A stretch of DNA of 5,694 nt from the NCBI GenBank assembly GCA_934481325.1, contig CAKSPL010000091.1, forward strand, positions 1 to 5,694, written 5' to 3'. The position numbers were made by a program, and so were the translations under genes. Under the pieces are notes generated by a model. The model searched no databases, had not been told where the DNA came from, and worked only from the letters and a program-made list of their open reading frames with translations. Shown here one piece after another: positions 1-5,694 of the stretch. The DNA is from an uncultured Eubacteriales bacterium. GTDB lineage: Bacteria > Bacillota > Clostridia > Oscillospirales > CAG-272. How positions within the stretch are numbered: the stretch's first letter is position 1; each line of letters starts with the position of its first letter.

Positions 1-1
1 G

Positions 2-172
2 GTAGGAGAGGAGCTTGCCGCAAGGGGCATCTGTGTACGGGCAGGGTTTCACTGCGCGCCGCTGGCTCACGGTGCGCTCGGCACCGGTGAGGGCGGCGCG
101 GTGCGGGTTTCCTTTGGATTGTTCAACACCCTGCGCGAGGTTGACGCACTCTGGCGCGCACTGAAAGGCTGA
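2..172 (+). CDS. Cysteine desulfurase-like class-V aminotransferase fold protein, C-terminal fragment
   Basis: Partial gene: the 5' part lies left of the window, and 56 codons remain before the TGA at 170-172. The readable end contains CVRAGFHCAPLAHGALGT (about residues 11-28 of the fragment) followed by VRVSFGLFNTLREVD. In NifS/SufS-like PLP enzymes the Cys of such an R-x-G-x-H-C segment (codon 53-55 here) sits on the active-site loop and accepts the sulfane sulfur from L-cysteine. The HCAPLAH wording and the RVSFGxFNT ending are typical of the clostridial 'cysteine desulfurase family protein' group rather than of classical IscS. The PLP lysine is outside the window, so catalysis cannot be confirmed. 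The product would be cytoplasmic and could supply sulfur for Fe-S clusters or a modified cofactor. Its partners are not visible. It is convergent with nfnB, with about 320 bases between them. Family call firm; exact substrate unknown. Confidence 0.88.
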   Translation, partial: VGEELAARGICVRAGFHCAPLAHGALGTGEGGAVRVSFGLFNTLREVDALWRALKG

Positions 173-176
173 CCTT

Positions 177-206
177 CACCGCCTGCCGCCTGCGGCACCT
201 GCGGTG
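177..206 (+). terminator. GC-rich hairpin just after the cysteine desulfurase-like gene
   Basis: Five bases after the TGA lies a nested inverted repeat. The outer arms are CACCGC (177-182) and GCGGTG (201-206). The inner arms are TGCCGC (184-189) and GCGGCA (192-197), with a two-base centre. The position and stability suit a transcript 3' end, but no U-tract follows (next bases GGGCTGATAAG). It may therefore be an RNA-stabilising 3' hairpin or a weak terminator, with the stronger element at 395-428 doing the terminating. Confidence 0.4.
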
Positions 207-394
207 GGGCTGATAAGCTCTCGCGATGCTTTGAGTACACACATCCAAAGTTTGGCGTGAGTTGTGAAAAGATTTTGGAAGAAGTCCATCCTCCTGCGCG
301 TCTCTCCCCGGCATTTCTGTTTTCACGGCAAGGACACCCGCCGGGGAAAGGATGCTTTGCAAAAACTGTGACAGAAAACGTTATGAAAAACGCG

Positions 395-428
395 CAAGAG
401 GGGACTTTTTGTAAAAAGTCCCCTCTTG
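395..428. terminator. Long inverted repeat, probable bidirectional terminator
   Basis: CAAGAGGGGACTTTTT (395-410) and its exact reverse complement (413-428) are separated by GT, giving 16-bp perfect arms. Either strand folds into a strong hairpin whose upper part is U5/A5. It lies between two convergent stops (172 and 493), where a bidirectional terminator is expected. Reading rightward, the stem is followed by ACTCCTTC and then AAAAATTTTTAT. Reading leftward, it is followed by CGCG and then TTTTTC. Neither side is a textbook immediate U-tract, so function is inferred from symmetry and position. Confidence 0.6.
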
Positions 429-492
429 ACTCCTTCAAAAATTTTTATACGACTGATGCCGGATTTCGGGCGCGTGTACCCAAAGTAACGCG

Positions 493-1908
493 TCAGTTTT
501 TCAGTCCACGGTCGATTGCCGCCGCCGCGGCTTTCCCCGCGCCCATCGCAAGAATCACGGTTGCCGCACCGGTGACCGCGTCACCGCCCGCAAACACCCC
601 GTCAAGGGAGGTCTTTCCGGTCTCCTCCTCTACCACAATCCCGCCGTGGCGGTTGATTTCCAGCCCCGGCGTGGTGGATTTGATCAGCGGGTTCGGCGAG
701 GTGCCGATTGCCATAATCACCGTGTCCACCTCCAACTCATATTCACTGCCGGGAATTTCCACCGGGCGGCGGCGACCGCGCTCATCCGGTTCTCCAAGCT
801 CCATCCGGATGCACCGCATCCCCGTTACAAACCCGTTTTTCGGGTCACGGCGGTCGTCCTTGTTGTGATACCCGAGAATTTCGGTGGGATTGTTGAGCAG
901 TAAAAACTCAATCCCCTCCTCCATCGCGTGCTCCACCTCCTCGCGCCGTGCAGGCAATTCCTGCATCGAGCGGCGGTAAACGACGTACACCTTCTCGGCA
1001 CCGAGACGAAGAGCGGTGCGTGCCGCGTCCATCGCCACGTTGCCCCCGCCGACCACCGCCACACGGCGGCTGTGCATCACCGGGGTGTCGCTGTCCTCGC
1101 GATACGCCTTCATCAGGTTCACACGGGTCAGATATTCATTGGCGGAATATACCCCCTTGAGATTCTCGCCCGGAATCCCCATAAACCGTGGCAATCCCGC
1201 GCCGGAGCCGATAAACACCGCGTCAAACCCCTGCTCACGGAGCAGTTCCTCCACGGTCAGTGTCCGCCCGATTACGGCATTGGTCACAATCTTCACGCCG
1301 AGTGCCCGCAAACCGTCAATTTCGTACGCCACGATTGCCTTGGGCAAACGGAATTCCGGAATACCGTATACCAACACCCCGCCCGGGGTATGCAACGCCT
1401 CAAAAATCGTCACGTCATAGCCCTTTTTGGCAAGATCCCCCGCGCAGGTAAGCCCGGAGGGACCCGACCCCACCACCGCCACACGGCGGTTTTTCTTTTC
1501 CGGCAGGGCGACCGGTGCCACGGACGCCGCATTGTGAAAATCCGCCACAAAACGCTCCACGCGCCCGATGCCTACGCTCTCACCCTTGAGTGCGCGCACG
1601 CATTTGCCCTCGCACTGGTTCTCCTGCGGACATACCCGCCCGCAAACCGCAGGCAGGGAGCTGGAAAGCGCAATCGTTTCATACGCGCCCTCAAAATCGC
1701 CCTCGGCGGCTTTGGCAAGAAACGCGGGAATGTTGATTTTTACCGGACAGCCCGCCATACACGCGGGATTCTTGCACCGGAGGCACCGCGCCGCCTCGTC
1801 CATTGCCTGCTCCTTGGTGTAGCCGAGTGCCACCTCGCGGAAATTGTGCGCCCGCGCTGCGGGATCCTGGGTCGGCATCGGGTTCTTCTTTGCTGACAGA
1901 TTCGGCAT
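493..1908 (-). CDS. nfnB: NfnB, large subunit of NADH-dependent ferredoxin:NADP+ oxidoreductase (GltA/GltD-like)
   Basis: 471 aa, a normal length for the family. Residues 1-125 form the N-terminal double [4Fe-4S] domain: Cys42, 45, 50 and 54 in C-x2-C-x4-C-x3-C, and Cys89, 93, 99 and 103. Glu118 in IGRVERF aligns with the Gln cluster ligand of dihydropyrimidine dehydrogenase and the Glu ligand of GltD/NfnB. Residues 143-170 are the FAD Rossmann motif (VAVVGSGPSG), 283-312 the NADP(H) Rossmann motif (VAVVGGGNVAMDAART, then VYRRS), and 438-465 the closing FAD motif (VFAGGDAVTGAATVILAMGAGK). Such proteins are often named glutamate synthase small subunit. However, it follows nfnA with a one-base TAATG overlap and no GltB large subunit is present, so NfnB is the better call. 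The complex couples 2 NADPH to 2 oxidised ferredoxins plus NAD+, reversibly, in the cytoplasm. The ATG at 1908 was chosen over an in-frame ATG at 1938 because it has a perfect AAAGGAGGT. SudA of sulfide dehydrogenase is an alternative name. The family is certain; the Nfn role is likely. Confidence 0.93.
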   Translation of the reverse strand: MPNLSAKKNPMPTQDPAARAHNFREVALGYTKEQAMDEAARCLRCKNPACMAGCPVKINIPAFLAKAAEGDFEGAYETIALSSSLPAVCGRVCPQENQCEGKCVRALKGESVGIGRVERFVADFHNAASVAPVALPEKKNRRVAVVGSGPSGLTCAGDLAKKGYDVTIFEALHTPGGVLVYGIPEFRLPKAIVAYEIDGLRALGVKIVTNAVIGRTLTVEELLREQGFDAVFIGSGAGLPRFMGIPGENLKGVYSANEYLTRVNLMKAYREDSDTPVMHSRRVAVVGGGNVAMDAARTALRLGAEKVYVVYRRSMQELPARREEVEHAMEEGIEFLLLNNPTEILGYHNKDDRRDPKNGFVTGMRCIRMELGEPDERGRRRPVEIPGSEYELEVDTVIMAIGTSPNPLIKSTTPGLEINRHGGIVVEEETGKTSLDGVFAGGDAVTGAATVILAMGAGKAAAAAIDRGLKN

Positions 1909-2750
1909 TATTCTACCTCCTTTCGGAACAGGTTGCACGCCTTTTCGTAAGCGTGACGCTCAAAATCACGGTACATCGAGGCACGCTCCATCGCCTCGTC
2001 AAAATCGATCAGATGCGCATCAAATTCGGGGCCGTCCACGCAGGCAAACTTCATCTCCCCGCCGACGCTCAGGCGGCAACCGCCGCACATCCCCGTACCG
2101 TCAATCATCACCGGGTTCATGCTGGCAACGGTTTTGATCCCGTATTCCTTTGTCAGTGCCGCCACAAATTTCATCATCACTAAGGGTCCGATGGTGATAA
2201 CCTCGTCATATTTCTCCCCGGATTCGATCAGCTCGCGCAGGGCATCGGTCACAAGCCCCTTCTTCCCCGCCGACCCGTCATCGCTCATCAGGAGGAACCA
2301 ATCGGAGCAGGCGCGGAATTCATCCTCCAGAATCACCAGGTCGCGATTCCGGAACCCGACCACGGAGTGTACCGTGGCACCCGCCGCGTGCAGGGCGCGC
2401 GCCACCGGCAGGGCAATGGCACAGCCCACGCCCCCGCCGACCACCGCCACGCGGTGAAGCCCCTCCGTTTCGGTGGCTTTTCCCAGCGGTCCCACGAAAT
2501 CGTGCAGGGCACCCCCCTCGGGGATATGATTCAGCTTTTCGGTTGTGCCGCCCACAACCTGGAAAATCACGGTTACGGCACCGCGTGCGGGGTCGCTCCC
2601 CGCAATCGTCAGCGGGATGCGCTCCCCGTTTTCATCCGTGCGCAGAATCACAAACTGCCCCGCCCTTGCCTTTGCCGCCACCAGCGGTGCCTCCACCTCT
2701 AGCAGTGTCACAGTGGGGTTCAGTTCTTTTCGTTTCAAAATGCGATACAT
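1908..2750 (-). CDS. nfnA: NfnA, small FAD/[2Fe-2S] subunit of NADH-dependent ferredoxin:NADP+ oxidoreductase
   Basis: 280 aa, the usual length for NfnA and its sulfide dehydrogenase/PyrK-like relatives. The ferredoxin-reductase-like FAD barrel occupies about residues 1-98, with the flavin motif RIPLTI (44-49). The NAD-binding half starts at VAVVGGGVGCAIALPVARAL (101-120) and continues to GPLVMMKFVAALT (188-200). The [2Fe-2S] segment is MIDGTGMCGGC with a downstream Cys: Asp217, Cys222, Cys225 and Cys237. An Asp plus three Cys is the ligand set reported for NfnA, whereas PyrK uses four Cys; this argues against a dihydroorotate dehydrogenase subunit, and no pyrD is adjacent. The subunit carries the NADH site and the 2Fe-2S cluster of the bifurcating complex, with NfnB holding the bifurcating FAD. 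The ATG at 2750 is chosen for its AAAAGGAG site; extending upstream would run through the promoter and the gdhA terminator. It ends in TAATG with nfnB. Closely related SudB is the main alternative. Confidence 0.93.
   Translation of the reverse strand: MYRILKRKELNPTVTLLEVEAPLVAAKARAGQFVILRTDENGERIPLTIAGSDPARGAVTVIFQVVGGTTEKLNHIPEGGALHDFVGPLGKATETEGLHRVAVVGGGVGCAIALPVARALHAAGATVHSVVGFRNRDLVILEDEFRACSDWFLLMSDDGSAGKKGLVTDALRELIESGEKYDEVITIGPLVMMKFVAALTKEYGIKTVASMNPVMIDGTGMCGGCRLSVGGEMKFACVDGPEFDAHLIDFDEAMERASMYRDFERHAYEKACNLFRKEVE
1915..1924 (-). promoter_or_regulatory. nfnB ribosome binding site
   Basis: The minus strand reads GAAAGGAGGT, then AGAATA, then ATG at 1908. This near-perfect anti-16S match with a 6-base spacer fixes the start at 1908. 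The site lies inside the last codons of nfnA, so nfnB translation is probably coupled to, and reinforced after, nfnA termination. Confidence 0.85.
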
Positions 2751-2756
2751 AAGTCG

Positions 2757-2764
2757 CTCCTTTT
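2757..2764 (-). promoter_or_regulatory. nfnA ribosome binding site
   Basis: The minus strand reads AAAAGGAG, then CGACTT, then ATG at 2750, a 6-base spacer. This decides the nfnA start, since the frame stays open upstream for a further 40 codons with no comparable site. Confidence 0.8.
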
Positions 2765-2778
2765 GATTATTTTCTTTT

Positions 2779-2807
2779 ATTGTACACGAAACGGCGGAAA
2801 ATTGCAA
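2779..2807 (-). promoter_or_regulatory. Sigma-A-type promoter of nfnAB
   Basis: On the minus strand TTGCAA (2807-2802) is followed by exactly 17 bases and TACAAT (2784-2779). Transcription should start near 2772, giving a leader of roughly 22 bases that contains the AAAAGGAG site. It lies between the gdhA terminator and nfnA, so nfnAB can be expressed independently of gdhA. The -35 matches TTGACA at 5 of 6 positions and the -10 matches TATAAT at 5 of 6. Confidence 0.8.
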
Positions 2808-2827
2808 CAGGAAAGATGATACAAAAC

Positions 2828-2857
2828 GGGCGCGGAACAAAATTTTGTTCCGCGCCC
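2828..2857 (-). terminator. Intrinsic terminator of gdhA
   Basis: A 30-base perfect palindrome with arms of 15 (GGGCGCGGAACAAAA and its reverse complement) begins seven bases after the gdhA stop. On the minus-strand transcript it gives a stem of about 13 bp with an AAUU loop, followed by GUUUUGU. The short U-tract is interrupted, so some read-through into nfnA is possible. Confidence 0.82.
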
Positions 2858-2863
2858 CGCGCC

Positions 2864-4292
<1,429 letters not shown>

Positions 4293-4352
4293 GAGCAAAA
4301 ATGCAGGATTTAACAGAGAAAAATGCAAATTTTTCGTAAAAAACCGCGAAAG

Positions 4353-4403
4353 GCGGGGCAAAACGCGGAAAAAACGTCCGTCGCCCCGCATTTTTCTTTT
4401 TTT
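4353..4403 (+). terminator. Terminator-like hairpin plus T-tract upstream of the SLH gene
   Basis: GCGGGGC (4353-4359) pairs with GCCCCGC (4383-4389), with an inner CGGA (4366-4369) / TCCG (4377-4380) pair. The stem is followed at once by ATTTTTCTTTTTTT (4390-4403). Polarity is clearly plus strand: on the minus strand the stem is followed first by CTTTCGCGG. It ends about 46 bases before the SLH start codon. With no gene upstream on that strand, it could attenuate a leader transcript of the SLH gene, end a short RNA, or block transcription coming from the gdhA promoter region. The 23-base loop makes it weaker than a classic hairpin. Confidence 0.5.
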
Positions 4404-4433
4404 CCGCGCATAAATTACGGTGAAATACTACCG

Positions 4434-4441
4434 AAAGGCGG
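4434..4441 (+). promoter_or_regulatory. Degenerate ribosome binding site of the SLH gene
   Basis: AAAGGCGG precedes ATTGTGGT and the ATG at 4450, an 8-base spacer. One base breaks the AAAGGAGG consensus, so initiation is probably weaker than for the three leftward genes. It supports the ATG at 4450, which leads directly into a signal-peptide-like N-terminus. Confidence 0.6.
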
Positions 4442-4449
4442 ATTGTGGT

Positions 4450-5694
4450 ATGAAAAAAAGCCATCACACATCGGCGGGCGGAAAACAGCCCGCGTTTTTC
4501 CGAAAAAAGATTCTCCTTCCCGTCATCTGTTTTCTGTTGCTTGCGGGGTGCGCCACGGCGGTGGGGCTGGCGTTCGGCAGAAAGGAGCCGGACGCCGTGC
4601 CGTTTTCGGCATCGTTGCAGATTCTTGCGGACGGCACCTACACCGCCGCCAGCGCGCCGATTGGCGAGAGCATCGTCTTTTCCCCCGAATGGTTTGACGG
4701 TGTCAGCGGCACCAAGGTTGCCTCGGTTACGCTGACCGAGCTGCCGCCCGTAACCGAGGGGAAACTGATGCTGGGGCACGGGGAGACGGTAAAAGGGCAG
4801 ACCGTGCCGCGTGAAACACTCTCCTATCTTTCCTTTATCCCCGCAGACGGTGTGAGAAACAGCAGTTTTTCGTTCGTTCCCACCGGTAAGGACGGCACCC
4901 TTGGTTATGCGCTTTCGTGCCATCTTTCCCTGACGGAGGGTAAAAACAAAAAGCCCGTAGAAAAGGGAGCGATAACCTCGGTTTCCACGCACGAGGGGCT
5001 TACGCTTACCGGAACCCTGGACGCACAGGACCCGGAGGAGGACGCGCTGCATTTTGAGGTCTGCTCTTACCCGTCACACGGCACCGTGCAGATCAACGCC
5101 AAAACCGGGGTGTTTGTTTATACTCCCGACAAGGATTTTGACGGCAAGGACTCCTTTACCTGGCGCGCACAGGACGAACACGGAAACTATTCCGAGCTTT
5201 CCGCCATTCATATCACCGTGCGCCCGCTTGCCACGGGGTGGCTGTTCAGCGATATTGAGGACAACGCCGTGCAGAGCGCGGCATTGCGCGTAAGCGAAGC
5301 GGGCGTGCTTAGCGGAGAGGAAACGGGCGGAAAGCATTATTTCCATCCCGAAAGAACGCTTTCCCGCGCCGCGTTTGTGGCAATGCTGATGGATGCCGCA
5401 GAAGTCAAAGCCCCGGATGCGGAAAATACCGGGTACACCGACGATGCGGAAATTCCGCGCGGGATGAAGGGTGCCATCCGTTACGCCAAGGAGCGCGGAT
5501 GGCTGGGAGATGACGATACCTTCCGCCCGAACGATGCCGTAACCCGCGCCGAGGCGGCGGCAATTGCCGCCAAGGTTTTGGGGCTTTCCGCGCCCGGATA
5601 TGCCGAAACGGTACGGGATTTCAACGAAATTCCGGTCAGTGTGGCGGACGCGATTTATGCCCTGTTTGAGGGCGGCTATATCACGGTTTCCGCC
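4450..5694 (+). CDS. Secreted cadherin/Ig-like and SLH-domain surface protein, 3' end missing
   Basis: 415 codons are open to the right edge with no stop, so the C-terminus is outside. The N-terminus is export-like: basic n-region with RKK (18-20), hydrophobic core 21-33, and LAGC (31-34), which fits a lipobox, so Cys34 may be lipidated. The hydrophobic stretch runs on to about 43, so a membrane anchor or signal peptidase I cleavage is also possible. About 85-165 resembles a cadherin-like/CSPG repeat (TLTELPPVTEGKLML, with the LSFIP strand). About 175-258 is a clear cadherin-like/tandem-95 type repeat (LTLTGTLDAQDPEEDALHFE, HGTV, FVYTPDKDFDGKDSFTW, ITV). SLH domains follow: SLH1 about 264-320 (FSDIEDNAVQSAALRV, FHPERTLSRAAF), SLH2 about 328-380 (AIRYAKERGWLGDDDTFRP, TRAEAA), and SLH3 from about 388, cut by the edge. 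SLH triplets bind pyruvylated secondary cell-wall polymers, so this is a wall-associated exported protein. SLH2 has TRAE; SLH1 has SRAA. The extracellular role is unknown. It is divergent from gdhA. Confidence 0.88.
   Translation, partial: MKKSHHTSAGGKQPAFFRKKILLPVICFLLLAGCATAVGLAFGRKEPDAVPFSASLQILADGTYTAASAPIGESIVFSPEWFDGVSGTKVASVTLTELPPVTEGKLMLGHGETVKGQTVPRETLSYLSFIPADGVRNSSFSFVPTGKDGTLGYALSCHLSLTEGKNKKPVEKGAITSVSTHEGLTLTGTLDAQDPEEDALHFEVCSYPSHGTVQINAKTGVFVYTPDKDFDGKDSFTWRAQDEHGNYSELSAIHITVRPLATGWLFSDIEDNAVQSAALRVSEAGVLSGEETGGKHYFHPERTLSRAAFVAMLMDAAEVKAPDAENTGYTDDAEIPRGMKGAIRYAKERGWLGDDDTFRPNDAVTRAEAAAIAAKVLGLSAPGYAETVRDFNEIPVSVADAIYALFEGGYITVSA

Larger units (their letters stand above)
173..492. 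other. Convergent intergenic region without a supported gene
   Basis: These 320 bases separate the stop of the rightward cysteine desulfurase-like gene from the stop of leftward nfnB. Reading frames cross it on both strands, but none has a ribosome binding site, recognisable family residues or a boundary respecting its neighbours, so I call no gene. Contents in order: the hairpin at 177-206; an inverted repeat TCCCCGGC (305-312) / GCCGGGGA (340-347) with a 27-base loop; an A-rich stretch at about 360-392; the long inverted repeat at 395-428; and the AAAAATTTTT palindrome at 437-446. The density of symmetric elements suggests transcription termination and possibly an interspersed repeat. Confidence 0.6.

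Noticed and set aside
67..438. 123-codon minus-strand open frame over the cysteine desulfurase end and the intergenic region
   Set aside because: It is antisense to a well-conserved C-terminus and includes the inverted repeat; nothing supports expression or function.
257..868. 203-codon plus-strand open frame starting in the intergenic region
   Set aside because: It reads through the 395-428 inverted repeat and then antisense into nfnB; no ribosome binding site and no family resemblance.
1052..1489. Exact 18-base repeat ACCACCGCCACACGGCGG at 1052-1069 and 1472-1489, with a partial copy near 2440
   Set aside because: Each copy encodes the (R/H)RVAVVG nucleotide-binding strand of a Rossmann motif in nfnB or nfnA; protein constraint and codon bias explain it without a DNA repeat.
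928..1896. 322-codon plus-strand open frame antisense to nfnB
   Set aside because: Rich in His/Arg/Ala as expected for a GC-rich antisense frame, with no recognisable motifs and no initiation signal; nfnB on the opposite strand is unambiguous.
4409..4429. CATAAATT or TGAAATACT as a -10 for the SLH gene
   Set aside because: No acceptable -35 lies at the right spacing, and the second would start transcription almost on top of the ribosome binding site; too weak to annotate.
4323..4697. 124-codon plus-strand frame overlapping the start of the SLH gene
   Set aside because: It is out of frame with the SLH protein, which has a signal peptide and domains; this frame reads through the terminator-like hairpin and has no motif.

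Overview
The window looks like chromosomal DNA of a GC-rich, anaerobic Gram-positive bacterium, most likely an uncultured or gut Clostridia lineage (for example Oscillospirales or Christensenellales). That placement is inference. It rests on the HCAPLAH-type cysteine desulfurase-like C-terminus, an NfnAB pair, an NADP-type glutamate dehydrogenase, an SLH-domain surface protein, strong AGGAGG-type ribosome binding sites and sigma-A promoters of the TTGACA/TACAAT type. Nothing marks the window as mobile or horizontally acquired: I see no transposase, tRNA, CRISPR array or integrase.

Layout. At the left edge (2-172, plus strand) is the last 56 residues of a class-V aminotransferase-fold cysteine desulfurase-like protein. 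Bases 173-492 hold no convincing gene. They lie between convergent genes and contain a GC-rich hairpin (177-206), a weaker inverted repeat (305-347) and a 16-bp-arm inverted repeat (395-428) that probably acts as a bidirectional terminator and may be a genome-wide repeat. From 4292 down to 493 the minus strand carries a three-gene nitrogen/redox block: gdhA (NADP-dependent glutamate dehydrogenase), then nfnA and nfnB (electron-bifurcating NADH-dependent ferredoxin:NADP+ oxidoreductase, whose large subunit is commonly labelled glutamate synthase small subunit). gdhA has its own near-consensus promoter and a 30-bp palindromic terminator. nfnA has its own promoter just after that terminator, and nfnA/nfnB overlap by one base in TAATG. 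Divergently, from 4450 to the right edge on the plus strand, starts a secreted, probably lipid- or membrane-anchored protein with cadherin/Ig-like repeats followed by SLH domains; it runs off the window.

How the genes fit together. Nfn interconverts NADPH with NADH plus reduced ferredoxin, and GdhA uses NADPH to fix ammonium on 2-oxoglutarate. Their adjacency, same orientation and similar promoters suggest linked NADPH supply and ammonium assimilation. The SLH protein is a cell-surface protein that shares only the intergenic region with gdhA; no functional link is visible.

Novelty. All five genes belong to known families. The points most worth a second look are the gdhA-nfnAB coupling and likely misnaming of nfnB, the symmetric elements over the gdhA promoter and leader, a terminator-like hairpin in front of the SLH gene, the long inverted repeat near 395-428, and the lipobox on an SLH protein. 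I found no clear evidence of a previously undescribed system.
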